Shown here in pieces: positions 1-8,085 of a DNA stretch of 13,393 bases. Source of the DNA: an uncultured Ruminococcus sp. (GTDB lineage: Bacteria; Bacillota; Clostridia; Oscillospirales; Ruminococcaceae); the NCBI GenBank assembly GCA_937894495.1, contig CALCRR010000058.1, positions 1 through 13,393 on the forward strand. Reading direction: 5' to 3'. The notes below the pieces were generated by a model. That model ran no database searches. It saw only the letters and a program-made list of their open reading frames with translations, and had not been told where the DNA came from. How positions within the stretch are numbered: the stretch's first letter is position 1; every line of letters begins with the position of its first letter. The position numbers and the translations under genes were made by a program.

Positions 1-326
1 ACCTTAAAGAGATAGACGCTGCCCCCACCGAGGAAAAGGCTGACGAGCCTGCACCCACTGAGCCCCCACAGGAGACAGCTCCCCAGGCGGCAGCCGAGGT
101 AAAGGCAGATGAAACCCCTGTTGCCGATGCTGCTAGCGCTGCCAAAAGGCTGCGCTGTGTTGAGTGCGGCACCGAGTTTGAAAAGGGCAAGTTCTGCACC
201 GTCTGCGGCGGCGACCTTAAAGAGATAGACGCTGCCCCCACCGAGGAAAAGGCTGACGAGCCTGCACCTGCCGAGCCCCCACAGGAGACAGCTCCCCAGG
301 CGGCAGCCGAGGTAAAGGCAGATGAA
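1..326 (+). repeat. 213-bp-period internal direct repeat in the zinc-ribbon gene
   Basis: Bases 1-113 and 214-326 match at 110 of 113 positions; the three differences fall close together, at codons 51-56 of the first copy and their equivalents. The period is 213 bases, or 71 codons, so reading frame is kept. The unit is one zinc ribbon plus its acidic, Pro/Ala-rich linker. Base 1 corresponds to base 214, which follows directly after the ribbon at 156-212, so another ribbon is expected just outside the window. Confidence 0.9.
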
Positions 327-812
327 GCTGCGCCCGAGGAAGAGCCTTCGGCTGAGGAGAAAAAGCCGCTGCTCAGGTGTACCCTCTGCGGCATGAGCTT
401 TGACAAGGGCAAGTTCTGCAAGGTCTGCGGCGGCAAGCTGGAGGAGGTACAGCCCGAGCCCGAGCAGCCAAAGCCCCAGCAGCCTGCAATGTCAATGTTC
501 AACACGCCCCCTGCAAATGTGGCTGATAATATCGTGGGTCAGGTACTGAATGACATACCCCAGACCCAGGCAGCACCCCAGCAGTCGGGACTTAAATGCA
601 GGGGCTGCGGCAAGCTTTATGAAAAAGGCAAGTTCTGCACAGTCTGCGGCGGAATGCTCGACCCCATCGGCGCAGCGCCCCAGCCTGCACCACAGGCGGC
701 TGCACCTGTCGGCTTCCACTGCGAGCAGTGCGGCAAGGCTTACGAAAAGGGCAAGTTCTGCACCGTCTGCGGCGGCAGACTTGTTCCCAACGGTCAGCCT
801 ATGTATAACTGA
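1..812 (+). CDS. Zinc-ribbon repeat protein, 5'-truncated by the window edge
   Basis: The frame is open from base 3 to the TGA at 810-812, giving 269 visible residues. The start codon lies left of the window, and the internal ATG at 393 is not a credible start because the repeats continue upstream of it. Four modules with the spacing C-x2-C-x9-C-x2-C lie at 156-212, 378-434, 597-653 and 720-776, each ending in a KGKFC-x2-CGG signature. This is the spacing of small zinc-ribbon (zinc_ribbon_2-like) domains, so each probably binds one zinc. Linkers are rich in Pro, Ala, Glu and Gln and look disordered. No membrane segment is visible. The protein may be a modular scaffold or part of a larger protein with other domains upstream. 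The function is unknown. The zinc-ribbon call is firm, the rest is inference. Confidence 0.85.
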   Translation, partial: LKEIDAAPTEEKADEPAPTEPPQETAPQAAAEVKADETPVADAASAAKRLRCVECGTEFEKGKFCTVCGGDLKEIDAAPTEEKADEPAPAEPPQETAPQAAAEVKADEAAPEEEPSAEEKKPLLRCTLCGMSFDKGKFCKVCGGKLEEVQPEPEQPKPQQPAMSMFNTPPANVADNIVGQVLNDIPQTQAAPQQSGLKCRGCGKLYEKGKFCTVCGGMLDPIGAAPQPAPQAAAPVGFHCEQCGKAYEKGKFCTVCGGRLVPNGQPMYN

Positions 813-825
813 TATTAAAAATATT

Positions 826-862
826 CAAGCCCGGGAGCTTTGCTTTGCTCCCGGGCTTTGTT
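826..862. terminator. Bidirectional intrinsic terminator between convergent genes
   Basis: A perfect 12-bp GC-rich stem (827-838 with 847-858) encloses an 8-base loop. Read on the minus strand it is followed by a T-rich run (TTGAATATTTTTAAT), a good terminator for the long minus-strand gene run ending in pyrD. Read on the plus strand the tail is shorter (TTTGTTATG), but it begins only 14 bases after the stop of the zinc-ribbon gene. It therefore probably serves both converging transcripts. Confidence 0.88.
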
Positions 863-884
863 ATGTAAATTGTGCCAAGCTCCG

Positions 885-1796
885 TCACCACGGCTTGACC
901 GTGCCGACTATCTCGGAGATGTTTTGCAAACCGTTATCCTCGCAGTATTTTTCCAGCCCGTCTATTATCTTCACGGGGGCATAGGGGTCGTTGAAAATGG
1001 CTGCGCCTACCTGCACCAGCTGTGCGCCTGCCATCATTATCTCAACTGCGTCCTCCCAGGTGGCTACTCCGCCCATGCCGCAGACGGGTATTTTAACTGC
1101 GTTGGCTACCTGCCAAACCATTCTCACCGCCACGGGGAACACCGCAGGACCCGACAGACCCCCCACATTGTTTTTAAGTATGGGTCTGCCCGTTTTTATG
1201 TCTATCCTCATGCCGAGGAGTGTGTTTATCAGCGACACTGCGTCCGCACCGTTGGCTTCAACGCTCTTTGCTATCTCAGTGATACTGGTCACGTTGGGCG
1301 AGAGCTTTACCATAACAGGCTTGTCCGAGTTATCCTTGACCGCCCTTGTTACCTCCCCTGCCACTGCGCAGTCTGTGCCGAAGGCAGCGCCGCCGTGCTT
1401 AACGTTGGGGCAGCTGATGTTCAGCTCGATGATATCCACCGCCGTGCCTTTCAGCTTTGCGGCAGTCTCGGCGCACTCCTCAACGGTCGAGCCTGCAATA
1501 TTCGCGATTATACGGGTATCCTTGGTGACAAGGTTCGGCAGCTCGTAGCTTATAAACTTATCCACGCCGCCGTTTTGCAGTCCCACCGAGTTGAGCATAC
1601 CGCTTGGGGTCTCGGCGACTCTCGGGGCAGGGTTGCCCTCACGCCTGTTAAGGGTAGTTCCCTTTACCGAAATGCCCCCCAGTTTTGAAAGTGGGTAAAG
1701 GCTCTCATACTCTCTGCCGTAGCCGTAGGTGCCGCTGGCAGGTACTATGGGGTTTTTAAAATCAACTCCGCAGAAGCTCACTCCAAGTCTGCTCAT
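885..1796 (-). CDS. pyrD: Dihydroorotate dehydrogenase, class IB catalytic subunit (PyrD/PyrDB)
   Basis: This 303-aa cytosolic FMN enzyme oxidises dihydroorotate to orotate, the fourth step of UMP synthesis. The length is typical of class IB. Visible motifs are the N-terminal PIVPASGTYGYG segment (residues 16-27), the active-site loop NISCPNVKHGG with catalytic-base Cys129, KLSPN (154-158), the NTLLGM segment near 191, GGLSG (212-216) and the FMN phosphate-binding CGMGGV (239-244). A Cys rather than Ser at the active site marks class I. Class IB is indicated by the adjacent pyrK, with which it forms the NAD-dependent heterotetramer in known systems. Its ATG overlaps the pyrK TGA as ATGA, with GGAGG at 1807-1811 inside pyrK, implying translational coupling. 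It is the last gene of the run, followed by a terminator. Confidence 0.97.
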   Translation of the reverse strand: MSRLGVSFCGVDFKNPIVPASGTYGYGREYESLYPLSKLGGISVKGTTLNRREGNPAPRVAETPSGMLNSVGLQNGGVDKFISYELPNLVTKDTRIIANIAGSTVEECAETAAKLKGTAVDIIELNISCPNVKHGGAAFGTDCAVAGEVTRAVKDNSDKPVMVKLSPNVTSITEIAKSVEANGADAVSLINTLLGMRIDIKTGRPILKNNVGGLSGPAVFPVAVRMVWQVANAVKIPVCGMGGVATWEDAVEIMMAGAQLVQVGAAIFNDPYAPVKIIDGLEKYCEDNGLQNISEIVGTVKPW

Positions 1797-2563
1797 TTAA
1801 AAACCACCTCCTTGCTGTCAAATACAGGTCCGTCCTTGCATACGTGGGAGTGTATCTCCTTGCCGTCCTTAACTGTTTTGCAGGCGCATACCAGACACGC
1901 ACCCACGCCGCAAGCCATTCTCTGCTCCAGAGACACCTGACACTCCACACCGTTTTTCTCAGCGATATCAGTCACTCTTTCAAGCATCACCATAGGACCG
2001 CAGGCATATATGATATCGGGCTTTTCCTTGGCTATCTGCTTAGTGAGCGCATCGGTCACAAAGCCCTTTTCGCCAGCCGAGCCGTCGTCGGTACACAGCA
2101 CCGTCTCAGCTCCCAGCTTTTCAAAGTCCTCCTGCAAGATCACCGCCGCCATATTGCGAAAGCCGCTTATAGCCACGGCATTTTCGCCGTACTCACCTGC
2201 TATGCCCACCATTGGGGGCACGCCTATGCCGCCGCCCACGCATATGGCTTTTTTGCCTTTTCCCAGCACCCTGAAGCCGTTGCCCAGCGGTGCGATAATG
2301 TCTATCAGGTCATTTTTATCAAGCTCTGCCAGCTTTTCGGTGCCCTTTCCTCTTATCTCAAACACCAGCCTGATAGTGCCTTTTTGCTTATCTATAGCGC
2401 AGATAGAGATAGGTCTGCGCAGAAAAAAGCCCTCTGCTGCCACCTGTGCGAACTGCCCGGGCTTAGCAAGCTCAGCCACTTCGGGGCAGTATATCTCAAT
2501 ATCAAAAACGTTTTTTGCAAGGTTTCGTTTTTCAACTATAGGGTATTTACCCTGTTTGTACAT
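1793..2563 (-). CDS. pyrK: Dihydroorotate dehydrogenase electron-transfer subunit (PyrK)
   Basis: PyrK carries electrons from PyrD's FMN to NAD+ through a [2Fe-2S] cluster and FAD. The protein has 256 residues, as usual for the family. It shows the FAD-binding RRPISI motif (49-54), the NAD-binding GGGIGVPPM motif (110-118), CGP (188-190), and the C-terminal cluster cysteines C218-x4-C223-x2-C226-x15-C242. The frame extends upstream to about 2725, but that extension runs through the end of pyrF and carries no family sequence. The ATG at 2561-2563 has GGGAGA about 8 bases ahead and begins with family-like sequence (MYKQGKYPIV), so it is the chosen start. It lies 38 bases after pyrF and overlaps pyrD by 4 bases. 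Confidence 0.96.
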   Translation of the reverse strand: MYKQGKYPIVEKRNLAKNVFDIEIYCPEVAELAKPGQFAQVAAEGFFLRRPISICAIDKQKGTIRLVFEIRGKGTEKLAELDKNDLIDIIAPLGNGFRVLGKGKKAICVGGGIGVPPMVGIAGEYGENAVAISGFRNMAAVILQEDFEKLGAETVLCTDDGSAGEKGFVTDALTKQIAKEKPDIIYACGPMVMLERVTDIAEKNGVECQVSLEQRMACGVGACLVCACKTVKDGKEIHSHVCKDGPVFDSKEVVFK

Positions 2564-2601
2564 AATATCATCTCCCGTTATGACGTAAGTATCAAGAGGC
2601 A

Positions 2602-3540
2602 TTATTCGGGGTAAGCTATCCTCGGCAGGTAAGAGATTATATCCTCCTTCATGCGGATAACTTCTCTTCTGGCTGCCTTGGCGAAGTCCTTTTCGTCGCA
2701 GTTTTCTTCCTTCTTGTAAGCGCACATCACCGCTCTCGAAGAATTTACTATAGCACCTAATCCGTTCTTGTCAAAGCCCTTGCTCACGCCCTCAGCTCCG
2801 CCGCCCTGTGCGCCGTAGCCTGGTACCAAGAAGAATGTGTGGGGCAGCGCCGCTCTCATCTCGGCAAGCTGCTGGGGGTAGGTAGCTCCCACAACTGCGC
2901 CCACGCCGCTGTAGCCGTACTTGCCCATGACCTCCTCGCCCCATTTTTCGCACATATCGCCCATGGTGGCATAAACGGTCTTGTCGCCTATTTTAAGGTC
3001 CTGCAGCTCGCCCGAGGACTTGTTTGAGGTCTTTACCAGCACGAAAATGCCCTTATCAAACAGCTTGCACTGCTCAAGCAATGGGCTAATGCCGTCTGTA
3101 CCCAGATAGCCGTTAACCGTCAAAGCGTCAGCGCCGAAGGCTTCTATCTTCTCGCCCCCCACATCGGTCAGTCCCAGATGTGCCGTGGCATAAGCCTCCA
3201 TAGTTGCACCTATGTCGTTTCTCTTGCCGTCGGTCATAACGAACATACCCTTTTCCTTTGCATACTGTATTGTCTTGTAAAGGGTCTTTACTCCCTCATA
3301 GCCGTACATCTCATAGTAGGCTGCCTGGGGCTTTATGGCAGGGCAGATATCGTGTATCTCGTCTATAATAGCCTTGTTGAATTCAAGTATAGCCTTTGCG
3401 GCAGCCTTTAAGGTCCTGCCGTATTTTTTATATTTCTTGTCCTTTATGTACTCGGGAACATATTCAAGCTTGGGGTCAAGACCCACCACAGAGGGGTTCT
3501 GGGTCTTTACTATGTTCTCAATAAGTCTGTCCATTGACAT
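2602..3540 (-). CDS. pyrF: Orotidine-5'-phosphate decarboxylase, long (type 2) form
   Basis: PyrF decarboxylates OMP to UMP, the last step of the pathway, in the cytosol. The 312 residues fit the longer type 2 subfamily rather than the roughly 230-aa E. coli type. Visible motifs are VVGLDP (18-23), the catalytic charged network DGKRND (D104, K106, D109), VVGATYP (216-222), and phosphate-binding PGYGAQG (240-246) followed by NSSRA (266-270). The ATG at 3538-3540 has GGAGG at 3551-3555 with 10-base spacing; an in-frame ATG two codons later (3532-3534) is a less likely alternative. It follows the leucine-rich-repeat gene by 35 bases and precedes pyrK by 38, consistent with one transcript. Orotate phosphoribosyltransferase (pyrE), the step before it, is not in the window. 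Confidence 0.96.
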   Translation of the reverse strand: MSMDRLIENIVKTQNPSVVGLDPKLEYVPEYIKDKKYKKYGRTLKAAAKAILEFNKAIIDEIHDICPAIKPQAAYYEMYGYEGVKTLYKTIQYAKEKGMFVMTDGKRNDIGATMEAYATAHLGLTDVGGEKIEAFGADALTVNGYLGTDGISPLLEQCKLFDKGIFVLVKTSNKSSGELQDLKIGDKTVYATMGDMCEKWGEEVMGKYGYSGVGAVVGATYPQQLAEMRAALPHTFFLVPGYGAQGGGAEGVSKGFDKNGLGAIVNSSRAVMCAYKKEENCDEKDFAKAARREVIRMKEDIISYLPRIAYPE

Positions 3541-3575
3541 TTGTGCATTACCTCCTTGTTTAATATGTAAGAGCT

Positions 3576-4559
3576 TTACTGATCTATCCTGTTACCTCTT
3601 TGGTCGTATTTGTTTTCACGTTTGAACAGCGCCTTTTCCAGCACTGTCAGAGCTATTATGAGCACCGCCACAACTCCTATGGTCACGGCAAATTCCCTGT
3701 CGCTTTTATCAAGCTCTGTGAGCTTTTTGTCCTGCTGCTCATCTTTAGTATCTATTTTTGGCATAGGCGCAAACTCACCCCCGATATTTATATCGGGCAG
3801 AGATGTATCTATGTCGTAGACGGCAGGTATCTCGCTGAGCTCCATGCCGTTTTCTTCGGCATAGCTCGCCCCGAGGGTGCCCGACTTTGCTATGATACCG
3901 CAGCCGTAGGGCTTCTCAGCCATATCCTCGCTGTCATAATAATACCCCACAGCAGCATCGCCGATATATTCAAGCCCGTCAGGCATGATAACCTGTGTAA
4001 GCTTTGTATCGTTTAAAAAGCAGCCGTCGCCTATAGACTTCAAGCTCCCGGGCAGCATCACATTTGTAAGAGACTCACAGTCGATAAACGCCATAAAGTC
4101 GATACCTGTGACCCCCTCCCCCATAAACACCGTTTCAAGGGCGGTACAGCCGCTGAAGGCTTCGGGCAGTATATACTCAACACTTCCGGGTATAGTCACC
4201 ATTTCAAGGGCGGTACAGCCGCCAAAGGCGTAGCTTGATATAACATTAACGCTGTCGGGAATGACCACCTCTCTGAGCTTGTCGTTTCTCTCAAAAGCGC
4301 CGTAGTCTATCTCCCTTACGGGCAGACCCTCTGCTTCCTCGCATATCACTACCTTTTCGGCAGCTGCACCTTTATCGAGGGCTGCAAAGTCATCATACAG
4401 CGCATAAACGCTGCCGTCTATCTCCACCGTGCCCACAGGCTCCTTGAAGTTTGTAAGGTCAAGGTTTTTGCCCTCCATAGGGTCGGTTTGGGCAGCTGCG
4501 GTCAGGCTCATGCAAGCCGCCGCCAGCGCTGCCGTTAACACAAACAAAAGCTTTTTCAT
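3576..4559 (-). CDS. BspA-type leucine-rich-repeat membrane protein
   Basis: The 327-aa product begins with a signal peptide (residues 1 to about 23, ending LTAAAQ). It carries at least five 23-residue repeats beginning at L95, L118, L141, L164 and L187 with the pattern L-x-x-V-x-x-P-x-x-V/L-x-x-I-x-x-x-x-F; a partial repeat precedes them. This is the LRR_5 (BspA/treponemal) type. A charged linker (about 268-289) leads to one hydrophobic span (290-309) and a basic cytoplasmic tail. No LPXTG sorting motif is seen. It is therefore probably an exported, membrane-anchored surface protein used for binding. The ligand is unknown. It sits between pyrC (4-base gap) and pyrF (35-base gap). No strong ribosome binding site precedes the ATG, so translation may depend on coupling to pyrC. 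Confidence 0.85.
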   Translation of the reverse strand: MKKLLFVLTAALAAACMSLTAAAQTDPMEGKNLDLTNFKEPVGTVEIDGSVYALYDDFAALDKGAAAEKVVICEEAEGLPVREIDYGAFERNDKLREVVIPDSVNVISSYAFGGCTALEMVTIPGSVEYILPEAFSGCTALETVFMGEGVTGIDFMAFIDCESLTNVMLPGSLKSIGDGCFLNDTKLTQVIMPDGLEYIGDAAVGYYYDSEDMAEKPYGCGIIAKSGTLGASYAEENGMELSEIPAVYDIDTSLPDINIGGEFAPMPKIDTKDEQQDKKLTELDKSDREFAVTIGVVAVLIIALTVLEKALFKRENKYDQRGNRIDQ

Positions 4560-4563
4560 TATC

Positions 4564-5835
4564 TTATAAGCTGAAAACCACCTTGCCGCGGCAGATGGTA
4601 TAAATATTCTTGCCCCTGAGCTTTTCGCCCTTGAACACGCTGTTTTTGCTCTTTGAGTTCAGCTCCTCGGGTATTACCTCCCATTCCAGGTCGGGGTCGA
4701 AGATGGTCAGGTCGCAGCGCTCCCCTTCGGCAATTTTTACAGGCTCCAGCCCCAGTATTTTTCTGGGGTTTATGCTCATTAACTCGGCTATTTTGTTAAG
4801 GTCAGCCTTGCCCGTGTGGTAAAGCTGCGTCAGCGTCACCGCCAGTGAGGTCTCCAACCCCACCACGCCGTTGGGGGCTTTCTCAAAATCAGCCTTGTCC
4901 TCTGCCGAGTGGGGGGCATGGTCGGTTATTATGCAGTCGATAGTGCCGTCAAGCAGCGCCTCCTCGATAGCCTGCCTGTCCTTCTCTGTCCTGAGAGGGG
5001 GCGACATTCTGTAGTCGGCGTCTCTTTTAAGCAGCTTTTCATCGGTATATGTAAAATAGTGGGGGGCTGTCTCGCAGGTGACCTTAACGCCGTCCCTCTT
5101 GGCAGCTCTAATTATATTGACCGAGCCGTAGGTGGAGACATGGCAGATATGCACCCTTGCACCGCAGCTCATAGCCAGAGCTATCTCTCTTGCGGTTATG
5201 TAGTCCTCGCTGGCTCTGTCCATACCCTTTACGCCCAGCTTTTTTGATACCTCGCCCTTGTTGATTATACCGCCGTTTATTATTTTAAGGTCCTCACAGT
5301 GTGAGGTCACAATAAGACCGTTTTCGTTGGTCTTTTCCAGCGCCTGTCTCATAAGCTCGGCATTCTCAACAGGTCTGCCGTCGTCGGATATGGCGACGAT
5401 GCCTGCTTTTTTAAGCTCCTCATAGTCGCACAGTTCCTCACCCTTCATGCCCCTGGTAACGCAGGCATATGGTATAACGTCGATACCTGTTTTCTCCGCC
5501 TTGTCAAAAACATACTTCACAAGCTCGGGGGTATCAATGGGGGGCTTGGTGTTGGGCATACAGGCGACCCCCGTGAAGCCCCCTGCCTTAGCCGCATTTG
5601 CACCAGTGATTATGTCCTCTTTATAAGTAAAGCCGGGATCTCTGAAATGCACGTGCATATCAAAAAGCCCCGGCAGTGCGCAAAGCTTGCCTTTGCCGTC
5701 TATAACTCTGGTATTCTCCTCAGGCTCAATACTGCCGAGGGCGGAGATCTTTCCGCCCTCCACAGCAATATCCGTTATCCTGTCAAGCCCCGTCTGAGGG
5801 TCACAGGCTCTGACATTCTTTATCAGCAGCTCCAT
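4564..5835 (-). CDS. pyrC: Dihydroorotase, class I
   Basis: PyrC closes carbamoyl-aspartate to dihydroorotate in the cytosol using zinc. The 423-aa length fits the class I (Gram-positive PyrC/AllB-like) amidohydrolase family. Metal and catalytic motifs are visible: DMHVHFRDPG with H61 and H63, CMPNTKPP (92-99), SDDGRP with D151/D152, SHCED with H179, HICHVS with H229 and H232, TCETAPHY, and ITDHAPH with catalytic D305. The MPNT and DMHVHFRDPG signatures favour dihydroorotase over allantoinase or hydantoinase, and the pyr neighbours support this. The start has AAGGAG at 5841-5846, overlapping the stop of the upstream 180-aa gene, so the two are probably translated together. Confidence 0.96.
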   Translation of the reverse strand: MELLIKNVRACDPQTGLDRITDIAVEGGKISALGSIEPEENTRVIDGKGKLCALPGLFDMHVHFRDPGFTYKEDIITGANAAKAGGFTGVACMPNTKPPIDTPELVKYVFDKAEKTGIDVIPYACVTRGMKGEELCDYEELKKAGIVAISDDGRPVENAELMRQALEKTNENGLIVTSHCEDLKIINGGIINKGEVSKKLGVKGMDRASEDYITAREIALAMSCGARVHICHVSTYGSVNIIRAAKRDGVKVTCETAPHYFTYTDEKLLKRDADYRMSPPLRTEKDRQAIEEALLDGTIDCIITDHAPHSAEDKADFEKAPNGVVGLETSLAVTLTQLYHTGKADLNKIAELMSINPRKILGLEPVKIAEGERCDLTIFDPDLEWEVIPEELNSKSKNSVFKGEKLRGKNIYTICRGKVVFSL

Positions 5836-5844
5836 TACTGCTCC

Positions 5845-6387
5845 TTACTTCTCTTCGTCGCCGTTGCCGTCCAGGAATTCGAGTACGGTCCTTGTTCTGT
5901 TACAGTTGAATACTGTATCGCAGTTTGAGAATATGAACTTACAGCTGGCTTTCAGGTTCATGATCTCCTTCTTCTCCCTGTCGTTGAGGAAGGTAGTACC
6001 CAGCTCATTGGTCTGTGCCTCATAATCAAGGTTCCTGTAGGTTATGGTGGTGAAGAAGCCCAGCTTTTCGCCCAGCTTCAGCGACTTGTCTCTGTCCTTG
6101 GGCAGCACCATCAGCTTGATCTTCTTGTTGTCCTCGTCGATCTTGTAGTAGCCCTTTGCCAGTATCTTGCTGGTGTCCTTCTCCTCAGTGATCTTGAAGC
6201 CCTTTGTCTGGGTGAAGGTTATCCTGATATTCTGACTCTCGTCAGTCCAGTAGCCTGCGATAAACTCTCTCGAATCGGTACCCCTGTCATGGGTGGGCTT
6301 GTTGAAGATATATGTGCACACGAACACGCCGCATACTACTATAACAACAAACAGCAGACCCAACAAAGTTGAAACAAATTTCTTCAT
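5845..6387 (-). CDS. Membrane-anchored protein of unknown function (180 aa)
   Basis: I do not recognise this family. The product starts MKKF and has one strongly hydrophobic segment (about residues 5-28) that would act as a signal anchor or uncleaved signal peptide. The remaining 150 residues would lie outside the cell. They contain GYWTDESQNIRITFTQTKGF followed by alternating charged and hydrophobic stretches suggestive of beta strands (GYYKIDEDNKKIKLMVLP), reminiscent of small lipocalin-like or copper-amine-oxidase-like sheet domains, but this is only a fold impression. Two Cys (C149, C155) near the end could pair. The ATG has GGGAGG at 6397-6402. It lies 33 bases after ilvD and 9 bases before pyrC, so it belongs to the same gene run. 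Confidence 0.75.
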   Translation of the reverse strand: MKKFVSTLLGLLFVVIVVCGVFVCTYIFNKPTHDRGTDSREFIAGYWTDESQNIRITFTQTKGFKITEEKDTSKILAKGYYKIDEDNKKIKLMVLPKDRDKSLKLGEKLGFFTTITYRNLDYEAQTNELGTTFLNDREKKEIMNLKASCKFIFSNCDTVFNCNRTRTVLEFLDGNGDEEK

Positions 6388-6420
6388 GTCGATTTCCTCC
6401 CAAATCTGTTATTTACTGCA

Positions 6421-8085
6421 TTATTTTATTTCAAGAACAGCGCCCCTGTTTGCCGATGTAACAAGGGAAGCATATCTTGAAAGATAGCCTGTTTTTATCC
6501 TGGGCTCTCTGGGCACCCAGTTCTTTCTTCTCTCCTCCAGCTCCTCATCTGATACCTTGAGCTGTATGCTGTGGGCGTTGATATCTATTGCTATAATATC
6601 CCCCTCTTTTACCAGTGCGATATTGCCGCCCAGTGCAGCCTCGGGCGAAACGTGACCGATAGATGCGCCCCTTGTAGCACCGCTGAAACGTCCGTCGGTG
6701 ATAAGTGCTACAGATGAGCCGAGCCCCATGCCCTGTATTGCTGAGGTCGGGTTGAGCATCTCTCTCATTCCGGGGCCGCCCTTTGGACCCTCATAGCGGA
6801 TAACTACCACATCGCCGGGGTTTATCTTGCCGCCTCTGATAGCGTCGATAGCGTCCTCCTCACACTCATAAACTCTTGCAGGTCCCTCATGCTTCAACAT
6901 TTCGGGAGCTACTGCCGATCTCTTAACAACGCAGGTATCGGGCGCCAGGTTGCCCCTTAAAACTGCTATGCCGCCGTTGGGCATAAATGGGTCGTCGATA
7001 GGTCTGATTATCTCCGGGTCCTTGTTCACGCAGCCTGCTATGTTCTCACCCACCGTCTTGCCTGTGCAGGTAATGCACGATGTGTCGATAAGCTCCTTCT
7101 TTGAGAGCTCGTTAAGCACCGCATAAACTCCGCCTGCTTCGTTAAGGTCCTCCATATAGGTATGACCTGCGGGAGCGAGGTGACAGAGGTTGGGCGTTCT
7201 CTCGGATATCTCGTTGACCATTTCAAGGTCAAGCTCTATGCCGCACTCGTGAGCTATAGCAGGCAGGTGCAGCATTGAGTTTGTTGAGCAGCCCAGAGCC
7301 ATATCCGCAGCGATAGCGTTCCTGAAAGCAGCCTCGGTCATGATATCTCTGGGTCTGATATTCTGTCTCAAAAGCTCCATCACCTGCATACCTGCACGCT
7401 TTGCCAGCTTTAATCTCTCGGAATACACCGCAGGGATAGTGCCGTTGCCTTTAAGACCCATGCCCAGCACCTCGGTAAGGCAGTTCATTGAGTTAGCGGT
7501 GTACATACCCGAGCATGAACCGCAGGAAGGACAGGCTTTGTTCTCAAACTCCTCAACGTCCTCCAGAGTGAACTTGCCTGCGTTATAAGAGCCCACAGCC
7601 TCAAACATACTTGAAAGCGAGGTCTTTTTGCCCTTGACACGGCCTGCCAGCATAGGTCCGCCCGAAACGAACACGGTAGGAACATTCACCCTTGCCGCAG
7701 CCATCAGCAGACCGGGCACGTTCTTATCGCAGTTAGGCACCATTACCAGCGCATCAAAGTGGTGTGCCAGCGCCATACACTCGGTTGAGTCGGCGATAAG
7801 GTCTCTTGTCACCAGCGAATACTTCATGCCCTGGTGACCCATTGCTATACCGTCGCACACAGCGATAGCAGGGAAAACCACAGGTGTACCACCTGCCATA
7901 GCAACGCCCATTCTCACTGCCTCAACGATCTTGTCGATATTCATATGTCCGGGAACTATCTCGTTATATGAGGAAACTATACCTACCAGGGGTCTCTCCA
8001 TTTCCTCCTTGGTCATGCCCAGCGCATTGAACAGCGATCTCTGGGGAGCCTTGTCAACTCCCTCACAAAAATAATTGTTTGCCAT
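6421..8085 (-). CDS. ilvD: Dihydroxy-acid dehydratase (IlvD)
   Basis: IlvD dehydrates dihydroxy-isovalerate and dihydroxy-methylvalerate in valine, isoleucine, leucine and pantothenate synthesis. Numbered from the chosen start (554 aa), visible motifs are SSYNEIVPGH (38-47), AVCDGIAMGH, NCDKNVPG with C119, CPSCGSCSGMYTANSMNC with cluster C191, GDVVVIRYEGPKGGPGM and ITDGRFSGATRG. The first iron-sulfur Cys seen in plant-type [2Fe-2S] enzymes (NEITPC-like) is replaced by Gly-His, as in E. coli IlvD, which suggests an oxygen-labile [4Fe-4S] enzyme. Two ATGs are available, at 8091 and 8085. The second is preferred because AGAGGG (8094-8099) is only 2 bases from the first but 8 from the second. No other ilv or leu gene is nearby. 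Confidence 0.96.
   Translation of the reverse strand: MANNYFCEGVDKAPQRSLFNALGMTKEEMERPLVGIVSSYNEIVPGHMNIDKIVEAVRMGVAMAGGTPVVFPAIAVCDGIAMGHQGMKYSLVTRDLIADSTECMALAHHFDALVMVPNCDKNVPGLLMAAARVNVPTVFVSGGPMLAGRVKGKKTSLSSMFEAVGSYNAGKFTLEDVEEFENKACPSCGSCSGMYTANSMNCLTEVLGMGLKGNGTIPAVYSERLKLAKRAGMQVMELLRQNIRPRDIMTEAAFRNAIAADMALGCSTNSMLHLPAIAHECGIELDLEMVNEISERTPNLCHLAPAGHTYMEDLNEAGGVYAVLNELSKKELIDTSCITCTGKTVGENIAGCVNKDPEIIRPIDDPFMPNGGIAVLRGNLAPDTCVVKRSAVAPEMLKHEGPARVYECEEDAIDAIRGGKINPGDVVVIRYEGPKGGPGMREMLNPTSAIQGMGLGSSVALITDGRFSGATRGASIGHVSPEAALGGNIALVKEGDIIAIDINAHSIQLKVSDEELEERRKNWVPREPRIKTGYLSRYASLVTSANRGAVLEIK

Noticed and set aside
1..326. CRISPR-like repeat structure
   Set aside because: The repeat is an in-frame protein-coding duplication with a 213-bp period, not short repeats with unique spacers.
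840..1688. Long plus-strand open frame opposite pyrD
   Set aside because: It is a shadow of pyrD: no ribosome binding site, no recognisable product, and it begins inside the terminator.
2564..2725. Upstream extension of pyrK into pyrF
   Set aside because: The extra residues are basic, unlike PyrK, and lie within pyrF; the ATG at 2563 has a proper ribosome binding site.
5836..6420. PyrR-binding attenuator or other pyrimidine-responsive leader ahead of pyrC
   Set aside because: The gaps are only 9 and 33 bases and no anti-terminator/terminator pair or PyrR-box-like sequence was seen.
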